From an uncultured Bacilli bacterium (GTDB lineage Bacteria; Bacillota_I; Bacilli_A; RF39; UBA660), in contig CAKOSH010000007.1 in NCBI GenBank assembly GCA_934102215.1, forward strand, positions 34,732 to 98,731: a DNA stretch of 64,000 nucleotides. The letters are read 5' to 3'. The notes beneath the pieces are model-generated. The model searched no databases. It saw only the letters and a program-made list of their open reading frames with translations, and was not told the origin of the DNA. Positions 9,626-19,104 of this stretch are shown in pieces. The number at the start of each line of letters is the position of its first letter. Within the stretch, counting starts at the first letter, position 1. The translations under genes and the position numbers were made by a program.

Positions 9626-9626
9626 T

Positions 9627-10979
9627 TTATTTTTCCTTTAACGATTTAAATATTTTATTCCATAATTTACTTGAAGAATAATTAAGTATTCCTGCCTTAT
9701 ATATTCTAAGTCCATATTTATAAAGTAATGCACATGTACCAGTAAGTAACCCTATTGAAATTATTAAATCAAATATACTCATTTCACCAAGAGTATAAAG
9801 TACTGGTGCAAGTATACTTGATATAAATGGAATAAATGCTGCTACTTTTATAAATATTGAACCTTGATAAACTGATGCAAATATTGCTAAGTAATAACCT
9901 ATCATAAGAAATATCATTACTGGTGTTTGTATTTGATTATAATCTTCCATATTAGTTGTCATACTAGCAAGTACTCCAATGAATAATGAATAAGCAAAGA
10001 AACTAAGTAATATTAATATTATAAAGAAAGGTATACCACTTACTAATCTTGTTGCGAGTTCACTTGATGTAAACATATTTATATACTCACTTATTTTTCC
10101 TACTTCAGAAGCACCTACTACACTTCCAACACCACTTGTACCTGTTGTTAAAAGTCTTATAACTATACCTATTACTGAATATAAAATTAATAATATTCCT
10201 TGTAATATTGCAAATACATTAGCTGATATTAGTTTAGCCATAAAATGTACTTGTGGTGATACACTTGATATAATAACTTCCATACTTTTAGTACTTTTTT
10301 CTTCGTTAATTTCAGCACCTATCATTTGAACTATCAATAATATTAGGATAAAGAATGGTAATATAAACACTATTATTAATATAGTACCTATCATTTCTAT
10401 TAATTCTTGATTATCATTCATATCTTCATTAAGATATATTCTATTTATTTCTACTGGATTATAAATACTATTAAGTAATTCAGAACTGATATTTGCTTCT
10501 TTTAAAGCCATATTTGCTTTAGTAGTATTTAATGCATTAATGATATCTTGATACAATAATTTATCTATTTTTTCATATGATATTACTTCAGCATCAAACA
10601 TTTTATCAAGTGATACATTATCTACTTTCTTTACATTTATTATTACATCTTTTGTTTTATCTTTGATAATGTCTTCTTTAAGTTCATCAATAGTCTTATC
10701 TGATGCTTTAATTTCAGTATTATAACTATCTAATATATCCTTATAACCACTATCTAATGTCGTTTCAAGTTCATTATAAATACCAACATTATCAATAACA
10801 TATACATTTATTTTATCTTCAAAATCTCCTCCAAATAATTTAACAATTGAATCTAAATTTACAAGACCAACAATTATTATAAGAAGAACTATATTTATTA
10901 TTCTAAATGATTTAGTACATACTTTCTTTTTAATACTATCTTTAGTCAAAAATTTAAATTTATTTTTCATATGCTTCAC
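9627..10979 (-). CDS. ABC-2 type transporter permease
   Basis: 450 aa. One N-terminal membrane segment, a large extracytoplasmic loop (about residues 45-190) and five to six C-terminal membrane segments, with the EINEEKSTKSMEVIISSVSP sequence typical of NatB/ABC-2 permeases between the second and third segments. Its start overlaps the 3' end of the ATPase gene by 20 bp, so the two form one exporter. Substrate is not evident; NatAB-like Na+ or peptide export are the usual options for this family. Confidence 0.9.
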   Translation of the reverse strand: MKHMKNKFKFLTKDSIKKKVCTKSFRIINIVLLIIIVGLVNLDSIVKLFGGDFEDKINVYVIDNVGIYNELETTLDSGYKDILDSYNTEIKASDKTIDELKEDIIKDKTKDVIINVKKVDNVSLDKMFDAEVISYEKIDKLLYQDIINALNTTKANMALKEANISSELLNSIYNPVEINRIYLNEDMNDNQELIEMIGTILIIVFILPFFILILLIVQMIGAEINEEKSTKSMEVIISSVSPQVHFMAKLISANVFAILQGILLILYSVIGIVIRLLTTGTSGVGSVVGASEVGKISEYINMFTSSELATRLVSGIPFFIILILLSFFAYSLFIGVLASMTTNMEDYNQIQTPVMIFLMIGYYLAIFASVYQGSIFIKVAAFIPFISSILAPVLYTLGEMSIFDLIISIGLLTGTCALLYKYGLRIYKAGILNYSSSKLWNKIFKSLKEK

Positions 10980-11859
10980 CTACTTTACTTATAAATATTT
11001 CATTTAAAGTTGGTTCTTCAACTACAAATTTAGTTACATTATTACATTTAGATACTTTTTTAAATATACTTTCTACATATTTTATATCAGATATTTTAAT
11101 AGTGTATTCATTCTTATTAACTTCAATGTCCTCTACACCATCTATTTTCTTAATATCATCTACATCTAAATCAGCAATAACTTTTATATTTTTCTTTCTA
11201 AAATCTTCTTTTATTTTAGTAAGTTTTCCTTTTAAAACAGTATTACCATGAACAAGTATTATTAATGAATCACAAAAATATTCTATATGTTCCATCATAT
11301 GTGAAGAGAATATTATCATAGTTTTTTGTTTTTTAAGTCTTAATATTACTTTCTTAAACATTTCTACGTTTATTGGATCTAATCCACTAAATGGTTCATC
11401 TAATATTAATAATTTTGGTTCATGTAATATACTTATTATAAATTGTATTTTTTGTTGATTTCCTTTTGATAATTCTTTTATTTTTTTATTTTTATATTCT
11501 GTAATATTGAATTCTTCTAAATATTTATCTAGTCTTTTTTCTACTTCTTTTTCAGTAAGACCTTTTAGTACTCCATAATATATTGCCTGCTCTAAAACTG
11601 TCTTTGATGGAAGTAAACTTCTTTCTTCTGTTAAGAATCCAATTTCATCTGTAATGCTATAATCTATCTTTTTATCATTAAGTGTTATTTTACCTTCTGT
11701 TATATCAAGAAGACCCATTATCATTCTAAATGTTGTTGTTTTACCAGCTCCATTAACACCAAGAAGTCCAAATATTTCTCCTTCATGTATTTCAAATGAT
11801 AAATCATTTACTGCTCTAAAATCATCGTAATATTTTGTTACGTGTTCAAGTTTTAACAT
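10960..11859 (-). CDS. ABC transporter ATP-binding protein
   Basis: 299 aa. Walker A GVNGAGKTTT (about residues 35-44), signature LSKGNQQKIQ, Walker B LLILDEPFSGLDP, and a switch histidine in FSSHMMEHIE. The C-terminal about 80 residues form the extra domain usual in ABC-2 exporter ATPases (NatA type). It pairs with the overlapping downstream permease. Its start overlaps the pduL-like gene by 7 bp, so three genes are transcriptionally and probably translationally linked. Confidence 0.92.
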   Translation of the reverse strand: MLKLEHVTKYYDDFRAVNDLSFEIHEGEIFGLLGVNGAGKTTTFRMIMGLLDITEGKITLNDKKIDYSITDEIGFLTEERSLLPSKTVLEQAIYYGVLKGLTEKEVEKRLDKYLEEFNITEYKNKKIKELSKGNQQKIQFIISILHEPKLLILDEPFSGLDPINVEMFKKVILRLKKQKTMIIFSSHMMEHIEYFCDSLIILVHGNTVLKGKLTKIKEDFRKKNIKVIADLDVDDIKKIDGVEDIEVNKNEYTIKISDIKYVESIFKKVSKCNNVTKFVVEEPTLNEIFISKVGEAYEK

Positions 11860-12410
11860 ATTTCTACCTCATCTCCTGTTTCTATATTAAGAGATTCTGC
11901 TACATCTTTATTAATATGCATTTCAAGTACACATGTTTCATCACTTTTAATATGTACGTCTTCAATAATAAGACCACTATCTGTTTTAACTTTTACAATT
12001 TCATCATTAGACACATTAAAATTGATTAAATCATCACTACTCATATGAATATGTGTATTAGAAACAACAACCATACTTTTAGCTTCATACTCGCCTTTTG
12101 GTCCAACTATAGTTAATGTTTCACTATTATCTAGAACTCCACTTTTTCTAGTTGGTGCATTAATACCAAAGTATTCATTATCACTATCTAATAATTCAAC
12201 TTGAGTATATTTTCTACAAGGTCCTATTATTCTTACATGTTCGAGTACTTTATCATCTTTTTTAAGATTTACTGTTTCTTCACATGCATATTGTCCTTTT
12301 TGAACTAAATCTCTTTTTTTAGTAAGTTCATAATCTTTACCAAATAATACCTCTAATGCTTCATGTGTTAAATGTACATGATGATTAGATACACCTATCT
12401 TTATTTTCAT
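11853..12410 (-). CDS. PduL-type phosphate acyltransferase
   Basis: 185 aa. It opens with IGVSNHHVHLT, the zinc-binding histidine motif of PduL phosphotransacylases, and has the second VSNTHIHMSSDD histidine motif, plus GPCRKYTQVEL. PduL enzymes interconvert acyl-CoA and acyl phosphate. There is no microcompartment encapsulation peptide at the N-terminus and no shell gene nearby, so this is likely the housekeeping acetyl-phosphate-forming version that replaces Pta in some Bacillota. The neighbouring ABC genes seem functionally unrelated. Confidence 0.93.
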   Translation of the reverse strand: MKIKIGVSNHHVHLTHEALEVLFGKDYELTKKRDLVQKGQYACEETVNLKKDDKVLEHVRIIGPCRKYTQVELLDSDNEYFGINAPTRKSGVLDNSETLTIVGPKGEYEAKSMVVVSNTHIHMSSDDLINFNVSNDEIVKVKTDSGLIIEDVHIKSDETCVLEMHINKDVAESLNIETGDEVEIC

Positions 12411-12462
12411 TGTTAACCTCCACCTTCATTATAATTTATTTATTAATTTTTTTAAAGAGTTA

Positions 12463-12478
12463 TGATATAATATCTATA
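12463..12478 (+). promoter_or_regulatory. Extended -10 promoter giving a leaderless mRNA
   Basis: TGATATAAT (extended -10; TATAAT at 12466-12471) lies so close to the ATG at 12478 that the expected transcription start falls on the initiator codon itself. No Shine-Dalgarno is present before this ATG or before the next in-frame ATG (12490). Confidence 0.55.
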
Positions 12479-12969
12479 TGAAAATATATATGAGATTAAT
12501 GAATACAATTCAAGTTATTGTGATAGTGTTGTACATTATAGTTTTAAGTGCAGCTGCTTTTACATATATAAATAAGTATGTATATCATAAAGATTACGCT
12601 ACTGTTCTTGATTATTCATATTTTCCTATATATGATGATGGTATGAGTCCATATTATAAAACTGGTGATATTGCTTTAATATATACTAAAGATAGTACTT
12701 ATAATGTTGGCGATATTATTTGTTATAAATATGGAAATAAATATGTAGTTAAAAAGATAGATAATATTGATGGACTTAAATATACTACTAAAGGTAATAA
12801 TGATAATTTAGTTCATAATATTAATTATGGTTCTATAGTTGGAAAAGCTAAATTTAGTTTAAGGTCTATGTATAAGATATATAAAATTATGATTAATCCT
12901 TTTATTATAGTCGCAGTTCTTTTATTTAGTGTTTCTATTAGCTATTTAAATAAAAATAGTGAAAAATAA
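12478..12969 (+). CDS. Signal peptidase I-like protein lacking the catalytic Ser
   Basis: 163 aa with N- and C-terminal membrane segments, as in SipW/ER-type signal peptidases (S26B). The active-site box reads DDGMSPYYKTGDIALI: the serine expected before Met-x-Pro is Gly (codon GGT). The later TKGNNDN segment corresponds to the conserved TKGD-N box. It may therefore be an inactive homologue or use another residue. Translation appears leaderless (see promoter entry). It is followed by gerQ on the same strand. Confidence 0.75.
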   Translation: MKIYMRLMNTIQVIVIVLYIIVLSAAAFTYINKYVYHKDYATVLDYSYFPIYDDGMSPYYKTGDIALIYTKDSTYNVGDIICYKYGNKYVVKKIDNIDGLKYTTKGNNDNLVHNINYGSIVGKAKFSLRSMYKIYKIMINPFIIVAVLLFSVSISYLNKNSEK

Positions 12970-13021
12970 TCACAATTACTTATTTTAATCATTAAATAAT
13001 ACTAGTAAAGGAGATGACTAT

Positions 13022-13357
13022 ATGAATGGTAGTTATTATCAAACACCAGTATTTATTAATGATATAGAAAGGGATACTAATAATCCAATAGTTGATAATT
13101 TTAATGGTTCTAATGAACCTATGGAACAAAGTTATATAGAAAATATTCTTAGAAACAATATTGGGAAAAAAGTACGAGTTCATGCTTCATTTTCAGATTC
13201 AGTTGAATGGAGAGATAGAATATTTGTAGGTCTAATTGAACACGCAGGTCGTGATAACTTAATTATTAATGATGTAGAAAATAATAAAAGCTATTTAATC
13301 TTAATGATATATGTTGACTTTGTAGAATTTGATGAAAGAATTACATATGCAAAATAG
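13022..13357 (+). CDS. gerQ: GerQ-like spore coat protein
   Basis: 111 aa. The C-terminal two thirds (EQSYIENILRNNIGKKVRVH, EHAGRDNLIINDVENNKSYL, YVDFVEFDE) match GerQ/YwdL, an inner coat protein that in Bacillus is crosslinked by transglutaminase and needed for normal germination. The N-terminus is short and lacks the long Gln/Lys-rich region of the Bacillus protein. Shine-Dalgarno GGAGATGA precedes ATG. The next-but-one gene is ung; gerQ and ung are also close in B. subtilis, so the arrangement is ancestral. Confidence 0.9.
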   Translation: MNGSYYQTPVFINDIERDTNNPIVDNFNGSNEPMEQSYIENILRNNIGKKVRVHASFSDSVEWRDRIFVGLIEHAGRDNLIINDVENNKSYLILMIYVDFVEFDERITYAK

Positions 13358-13382
13358 TCTTTAAAAGAATACCATTTTTTGA

Positions 13383-13388
13383 TATAAT
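13383..13388 (+). promoter_or_regulatory. Extended -10 promoter for the 185-aa membrane protein
   Basis: TGATATAAT (TATAAT at 13383-13388). The expected start near 13395 leaves a short leader with AGGATG, which favours the ATG at 13410 over the GTG at 13401. Confidence 0.5.
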
Positions 13389-13409
13389 ATAGTTTAGGAT
13401 GTGATAATA

Positions 13410-13967
13410 ATGAATACATTAAATATAATAACATTAATACTTGTAATACTAATAGTTCTTGTAATGTTAACTATTATATTATTTAAATATCATGCTGAAA
13501 AGTTAAATGATATGAAAGATTTACTTGATGATAGTGAAAAAGAATGTATAGATGAACTAAAACGTAAAAATGAAATAATTTCTAAAATGATAAAAGTTGC
13601 GACTAGTAAATTTAAATGTGAAAGTACTGCTTTTGATGAAGTTAAAGATTTAGAAATAGATAGTTTAGATTCATTTAAAGATGAAAAAAAATTAATTAAG
13701 TGCTATGAAGAATTAGTTCATGTTATAGAAGATAATCCTAAATCTAAAGACCTTAAAACTTTAAAAGATTATGTTAAAAAATATGAAAATAATGATTTAA
13801 AAATAGTTTCAATTAGAACTTATTATAATAAATATACTTTACAATATAATAATATGATAAAAAAATTTCCTTACAATATTATTTCTAAAATTAAGAAATT
13901 AAAAATTAGAAACATTATTGAAGGAAAAGAATTAGATATTAATTTTAATAATGATTTGGAAGTGTAA
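13410..13967 (+). CDS. Membrane-anchored coiled-coil protein, unknown
   Basis: 185 aa from ATG 13410; a GTG three codons earlier is too close to the AGGA ribosome site. One N-terminal membrane segment (about residues 5-25) then a charged, helical cytoplasmic region (KLNDMKDLLDDSEKECIDEL and onwards). Not recognised; topology resembles LemA-like or other single-pass envelope proteins but I see no diagnostic motif. Its last 23 bp overlap the end of ung on the opposite strand. Confidence 0.65.
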   Translation: MNTLNIITLILVILIVLVMLTIILFKYHAEKLNDMKDLLDDSEKECIDELKRKNEIISKMIKVATSKFKCESTAFDEVKDLEIDSLDSFKDEKKLIKCYEELVHVIEDNPKSKDLKTLKDYVKKYENNDLKIVSIRTYYNKYTLQYNNMIKKFPYNIISKIKKLKIRNIIEGKELDINFNNDLEV

Positions 13968-14625
13968 AATTCACTTCTTTTATATTGTGTGCTTTTAAGA
14001 AATTATTTGCTTTACTAAATGGTTTACTTCCAAAAAATCCATTTCTTGCGGAAAATGGGCTTGGATGAGTACTTTCTATTACAAGATGATTTTTATTTGT
14101 TATGAATGCTTTTTTAGCACGAGCAAAGTTTCCCCAGAGAATGAATACTGTTGGTGTATTTCTTTCATTTAATAGTTTAATTATGTGATCTGTAAGTAGG
14201 TTCCATCCAAGGTCTTTATGTGATGCTGGTGTATCTTTTCTAACTGTTAATACTGAGTTAAGTAAGAGTACTCCTTCTTTAGCCCATGGTGTTAAATCTC
14301 CACTACTACCATTCTTAATTCCTAAGTCATCATATAATTCTTTAAATATATTTTGTAAACTAGGTGGTAACTTTACACCTTCTTGTACACTAAAAGAAAG
14401 TCCGTGTGCTTCACCTTCTCCATGATATGGATCTTGACCTAATATAACTATTTTAACATTATTATATGGTGTTAACTTTAATGCATTAAATATATTATTA
14501 TATTCTGGATAACATGTATGTGTTTTATATTCATCTTTTACAACATTCATAAATTTATGAAATCCTGGACTTTTCCATACAGGTTCTAAAACAGTATCCC
14601 AATCATTACCTATCACATCAATCAC
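13945..14625 (-). CDS. ung: Uracil-DNA glycosylase
   Basis: 226 aa, full length. Water-activating loop GQDPYHGEGEAHGLSFSV and the leucine-loop motif HPSPFSARNGFFGSKPFS are intact, defining family 1 UNG. It removes uracil from DNA to start base excision repair. It is the last gene of the rplI-dnaB operon and overlaps the transporter gene by 8 bp. It converges with the 185-aa gene and overlaps its 3' end. Confidence 0.97.
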   Translation of the reverse strand: MIDVIGNDWDTVLEPVWKSPGFHKFMNVVKDEYKTHTCYPEYNNIFNALKLTPYNNVKIVILGQDPYHGEGEAHGLSFSVQEGVKLPPSLQNIFKELYDDLGIKNGSSGDLTPWAKEGVLLLNSVLTVRKDTPASHKDLGWNLLTDHIIKLLNERNTPTVFILWGNFARAKKAFITNKNHLVIESTHPSPFSARNGFFGSKPFSKANNFLKAHNIKEVNFTLPNHY

Positions 14626-15793
14626 TTCCTAGTGACTTAATTATACTATAAGAATTAATTATAATCATTATAAATATTAAATTATCTAAATATTTCCATA
14701 TAAAGAAATTGTTAATTATTATTCCAGATAGTGTTACAACTATAAATATTAGTTTAAATATATTAAGAATCAATTTAGATTTAGTTAAATATTCAATATT
14801 AGTTTTACCTATATAAAATCCACTTAATATAGTAGTAAATCCAAATAAGATAAGAATTATTATTAAAAATAATGTTCCTATACTTCCATAAGTCGTATGA
14901 AATATATTATTTATAAGTAAATTATAATCATTTATGATTGGGTTATTATAAATATATATTAATATAAGAGAACTTATTAGAAGAGTCATTGTTATTGTTA
15001 TAAATAGAACTGACAATATTTGATATTTAATACTTATATTTATATCATTTTTATCAGTTGATGCGCTAAGAGAAGTAGTACCTATCAATAATTCATTCAT
15101 AAATATGCTTCTCTTTATACCAATAATCATGCCGCATAATATTGATTTAATACTGAATATGTCTTTTAGATAAACTTCTATAGATGAAAACAATACATCA
15201 TAATTACTAATAATTCCATAAAGACAAACAATTATAAAAAATAAACACATTATAGGTACTATCTTATTCATAATATTTAATATTTCTTTTATTTTTAGAT
15301 TAATTGTCACTAAAAGTATAATTAGAAAAACTATCAATATTAACTTTTTACTTATATTTACGTTTAACAGTATCATATTACTTATTGTATTCATCTGTAT
15401 CATTTGAAACATAAATGTGTAAATTAATAATAAAAGTATAAGTGATATAAAACTAATTAACTTATTTTTAACGATAAAGTTTGGTCCACCTATATAATCA
15501 TTATTAAGTTTGACTCTATTTTTTCTACCAAGATATGCTTCATAATAAATAATTGATGTTGTTAAAATAGAAAATAATATTATCCATATCACAGATGAGA
15601 ATCCACCTATTATTATTGATGAAGTAGTACCTATTATTGAACCTACTCCTATCTTAGTACCGAGTGTTAAATAAAGAGATGTTTTATCATTTCTAATTAG
15701 TTCTTTAATGTTGATTTTATAATTTTGAAACTTTAATCTCACTGATAAATAAATTGAAAAACAAAATAAAAATATTATTAATATTGTCCACAT
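14618..15793 (-). CDS. AGCS-family (alanine/Na+ symporter-like) transporter
   Basis: 391 aa with about ten membrane segments. The N-terminal half contains TKIGVGSIIGTTSSIIIGG, WIILFSILTTSIIYYEAYLG and YIGGPNFIV, corresponding to the G-GNI-G-A-AI-GG, E-L-YR and GGP signatures of amino acid carrier (AGCS) proteins. It is shorter and more diverged than typical 450-aa members, so substrate is uncertain. It sits between rlmH and ung in the helicase operon. Confidence 0.8.
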   Translation of the reverse strand: MWTILIIFLFCFSIYLSVRLKFQNYKINIKELIRNDKTSLYLTLGTKIGVGSIIGTTSSIIIGGFSSVIWIILFSILTTSIIYYEAYLGRKNRVKLNNDYIGGPNFIVKNKLISFISLILLLLIYTFMFQMIQMNTISNMILLNVNISKKLILIVFLIILLVTINLKIKEILNIMNKIVPIMCLFFIIVCLYGIISNYDVLFSSIEVYLKDIFSIKSILCGMIIGIKRSIFMNELLIGTTSLSASTDKNDINISIKYQILSVLFITITMTLLISSLILIYIYNNPIINDYNLLINNIFHTTYGSIGTLFLIIILILFGFTTILSGFYIGKTNIEYLTKSKLILNIFKLIFIVVTLSGIIINNFFIWKYLDNLIFIMIIINSYSIIKSLGSD

Positions 15794-15816
15794 ACTAATA
15801 ATATTTTATATTTATT

Positions 15817-16254
15817 TTATTTATGATAAGTTTCATTATTTAATATTTTGAAACTTCTATATATTTGTTCTAGTAATATACCTCTAAATAGTCCATAAGG
15901 AAATGTAAGGTGTGAAAATGATAATTTCATGTTACATTTATTTTTAACACTATCTTTTATTCCATCACTTCCACCTATAATAAATGTAATAGTGCCATAT
16001 CCATTTATAAATGTATTATTTATTAAATTAGATAGTTCTACTGATGTATATTCTTTTCCTTTTATATCCATACATATATTATAATCTTTATCATTCAAAT
16101 GATTTAGTATTTCATTTGATTCACTATCTATACCTGTATCTTTAAGTTCTATTATTTCTATTTTATGATATTTTGATATTCTGGTTTTATAATCATTTAT
16201 TAAATCATTTAAATATTTTTCTTTTATTTTACCAACACATATTATTTTTATCAT
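15817..16254 (-). CDS. rlmH: 23S rRNA pseudouridine-1915 N3-methyltransferase
   Basis: SPOUT methyltransferase RlmH that methylates pseudouridine 1915 in helix 69. N-terminus MIKIICVGKIKEKYL, SAM-binding knot FIIGGSDGIKDSV, and C-terminal SFSHLTFPYGLFRGILLEQIYRS then NETYHK, all diagnostic. I start at the ATG at 16254, matching family N-termini; an ATG four codons upstream (16266) would overlap the preceding gene. It is in the operon rplI-dnaB-M23-rlmH, as in Bacilli. Confidence 0.96.
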   Translation of the reverse strand: MIKIICVGKIKEKYLNDLINDYKTRISKYHKIEIIELKDTGIDSESNEILNHLNDKDYNICMDIKGKEYTSVELSNLINNTFINGYGTITFIIGGSDGIKDSVKNKCNMKLSFSHLTFPYGLFRGILLEQIYRSFKILNNETYHK

Positions 16255-16255
16255 A

Positions 16256-17743
16256 TTATTTACCATAACAAGGATAGGCAGTTTTATAGTATATTGAGAA
16301 TGGATTTATATTGTTACCATTTTTAAATACTCTAAAGTCAAGATGTACTCCTGTTGCTGAACCTGTACGTCCCATGATACCTATTAATTGTCCTTTTTCT
16401 ACATGATCTCCAACTTTAACAAGTGACTTTGCTAAATGCATGTATTGTGAAACATAATTATTAGCATGCTCTATCTTAATATTATTTCCAGCTCCTTGGT
16501 GATATCCATTATCGTTAAATGCTGAAATAACTGTACCACTTTGTATAGCATATATATTTTTACTCTTAGTACCAGTTATATCAAGTGCTGCATGGAAATG
16601 ATATTGTCCTCTTATTGGGTGGTTTCTATATGAATAACATGAACTAATTCTATATGGCTTACTTGTTGGCCATACCCAATATGTAGAGTTACCAACGTAA
16701 TAAACACCTTTTGCTCCTGCTACTACTATTTTTTTAGTAGGTTCTGTTATAACATCTTCACTTGCCATTTGTGAATCCAAAATAACTCCATTTGATTCTT
16801 TAGTCGCATATACTACTTTTGAAAGTCCATTTGAACCTTCTTGTTTAACATATGTTTCTTCTACTGATAATTTATTATCATATTCTATTTCTGTATCATA
16901 TTCTACTTCTTGCATCTCTGTTTCAAATGATTCAACAATTATGTTTGATACAGGATTAATAGCTGCAACTGTTACTTCTTGACCAACTGCTAGTAAAGCA
17001 TTTTCACCTTTGATATCTGGGTTTGCTACTAAAAAGTCTTCTACACCAAGTTTATTATTATAAGCAATTGATTCAATCGTATCATCTGCTTTAACCTTAT
17101 ATGTTCCAGTTAAATTAGTTGTTCCAAATAAGAAATACATTTTTAAAGTATCATTATTTGTTATTATGTTTTCTTCAGTTGAAATATATGTTTTCTTAAT
17201 ACTTAAATCACTTTCAAAATAAATATCAGTAATACTTCTACCTTCTTCATTACTATCTTTTTCAACACCATTTAAGTAGTTATCATATTCTTCTTCTTTT
17301 ACAAAAGATAGTACTGTATTTCTAACTGCTTCATCAAGATCTTCTTTATGAAGTATGTAGAATTTACTCTTTTTATCATCCTTTTTAACAGTTACTTCAT
17401 ATCCCTCTATAGTAAATGGATCTATATCATTTATTTCATCATATATTTGTTCTACTGTTTTTAGATTTGTTTTATATGTTAGTACTTTTTGTACTTCAAG
17501 TCCTTCTGGAGGATATACTTTATCAACATTATATTTCTTTTTGATACCTTCTTGTTCTTTATCAATTAAGTTGTAAAGTTCATCTTTTGAATTAATTAGT
17601 CCTATCTTTTGACCACCTAAATATACTTGATAAAATTCATTTATTTTGTCCTTTTTAGGTTCAAAAATAAGTGACATATATATTACTAATGATGACACTA
17701 ATAATCCAAATATAATTCCAGATATTGATATTTTATTATTCAT
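16256..17743 (-). CDS. LysM/G5-type M23 peptidoglycan endopeptidase
   Basis: 495 aa. Signal anchor (about residues 7-26), LysM-like repeat (YKVKADDTIESIAYNNKLG region, about 215-265), G5-like domain (about 270-345), then an M23 peptidase. First zinc motif is HFHAALDIT (H near 383 and D four residues later), with QYMHL in the middle. The terminal motif is GVHLDF where HLHF is standard, so the His that normally completes the zinc site is Asp (near residue 469). Probably cell-wall remodelling, exported and membrane-tethered. It overlaps dnaB by 8 bp. Confidence 0.85.
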   Translation of the reverse strand: MNNKISISGIIFGLLVSSLVIYMSLIFEPKKDKINEFYQVYLGGQKIGLINSKDELYNLIDKEQEGIKKKYNVDKVYPPEGLEVQKVLTYKTNLKTVEQIYDEINDIDPFTIEGYEVTVKKDDKKSKFYILHKEDLDEAVRNTVLSFVKEEEYDNYLNGVEKDSNEEGRSITDIYFESDLSIKKTYISTEENIITNNDTLKMYFLFGTTNLTGTYKVKADDTIESIAYNNKLGVEDFLVANPDIKGENALLAVGQEVTVAAINPVSNIIVESFETEMQEVEYDTEIEYDNKLSVEETYVKQEGSNGLSKVVYATKESNGVILDSQMASEDVITEPTKKIVVAGAKGVYYVGNSTYWVWPTSKPYRISSCYSYRNHPIRGQYHFHAALDITGTKSKNIYAIQSGTVISAFNDNGYHQGAGNNIKIEHANNYVSQYMHLAKSLVKVGDHVEKGQLIGIMGRTGSATGVHLDFRVFKNGNNINPFSIYYKTAYPCYGK

Positions 17744-19094
17744 TCTCTACTTCCTTATTTCTACTGGCATTTTCAAATGTACCTGTATTTAGTTGAAATA
17801 TTAAGTTAACGCTACCAGTTGAACCTGCTCTGTGTTTTGCTACTAAAAGTTCAATTGGTCTTCTTATATTACCATCATATTTACCATATTCTTCACTATG
17901 AAGGAATAGTACTATGTCGGCATCTTGTTCGATAGAACCTGATTCTCTTAAGTCTGATAATTTTGGTTTACTATCATTACCTTTTCTTTGCTCAACGCTT
18001 CTTGATAATTGAGCAAGTGCGATTATTGGTACATCTAATTCCATGGCCATTTTCTTTATATCACGGCTTATTTCACTAACTTCTTGAACTCTTTGACCAG
18101 CATATTTTGATGAACTTGATAATAATTGTAAATAATCTATAATTACTAAATCAAGACCATCATCTGAATTTTTAAGTTTTCTACACTTTCTTCTTATTTC
18201 GCTTACAGTAAGACCACCAGAGTCATCAATATAAAATTTAATATCAGAAAGTTCACTCATTGCTTCATTAAATTTTTGTCTATCATTTTGTTTAAGTCTT
18301 CCTGTTTTTAATACATCTCCATCAATTCTACCAACGCATCCAAACATTCTTTTTGCGATTTCATCAGCACCCATTTCTAGTGAGAATAATGCTACTGAAT
18401 TCTTATTATTAATTGCTGCGTTTAGTGCTACATTTAATGAAAATGCACTTTTTCCACAACCTGGTCTTCCTGCGATAATAATAACTTGTTTCTTTTGAAG
18501 TCCTCTAGTCATTTCATCAAAGTCATAATAGCCAGTTCTAATTCCAGTATAGTCTGATTTTGTTTGAGCTAAAAGTTCAAGATTCTTTTGTACTTCAGGT
18601 AATATATCTTGTATCTTTTGCATATCTCTACCAAGTTTATCATTATAAACTCCTAAGATATTTCTTTCAGCACTTTCAACAATATTCTCTATACTATCAT
18701 CTTCATTATAACACTCTTCTTGTATTCTGTCAGCCTTCTCTATTAAATTACGAAGAACACTTTTTTCGAATATTATTTTAATATAATAATTTAAGTTAGC
18801 TGTAGATGGAACTGAATTTAATATTTCAGTAATATATTCTACTCCTCCAACGTCTGATAATAACTTATCTTTTTCAAGTTCATTACATATTGTATTAACA
18901 TCAACTGGTATATTATTTTGATGTAATGTTCTCATTGCTTTATATATAGTTCTATTTTTTGGATCATAGAACATTTCTTCACTAACTTCATCCATTATTT
19001 TATCAAGAGCAGTTCTATCTAAAAAACCGCATCCTAAAACAGATATTTCAGCCTCTACATTTTGTGGTGTTTTTCTAAGTTCGTTTCTAGCCAT
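17736..19094 (-). CDS. dnaB: Replicative DNA helicase
   Basis: 452 aa, full-length DnaB family (called DnaC in Bacillus). N-terminal domain starts RKTPQNVEAEISVLG; RecA-like domain has Walker A AGRPGCGKSAF, Walker B LVIIDYLQLLSS, and the arginine-containing RESGSIEQDADIVLFLHSEE. It unwinds DNA at the replication fork. It lies 10 bp downstream of rplI, the conserved Bacilli order. Confidence 0.97.
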   Translation of the reverse strand: MARNELRKTPQNVEAEISVLGCGFLDRTALDKIMDEVSEEMFYDPKNRTIYKAMRTLHQNNIPVDVNTICNELEKDKLLSDVGGVEYITEILNSVPSTANLNYYIKIIFEKSVLRNLIEKADRIQEECYNEDDSIENIVESAERNILGVYNDKLGRDMQKIQDILPEVQKNLELLAQTKSDYTGIRTGYYDFDEMTRGLQKKQVIIIAGRPGCGKSAFSLNVALNAAINNKNSVALFSLEMGADEIAKRMFGCVGRIDGDVLKTGRLKQNDRQKFNEAMSELSDIKFYIDDSGGLTVSEIRRKCRKLKNSDDGLDLVIIDYLQLLSSSSKYAGQRVQEVSEISRDIKKMAMELDVPIIALAQLSRSVEQRKGNDSKPKLSDLRESGSIEQDADIVLFLHSEEYGKYDGNIRRPIELLVAKHRAGSTGSVNLIFQLNTGTFENASRNKEVENE

Positions 19095-19104
19095 AAATAC
19101 CTCC

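Noticed and set aside
11853..12410. Part of a bacterial microcompartment operon
   Set aside because: PduL has no encapsulation peptide and no shell or diol/ethanolamine genes are nearby.
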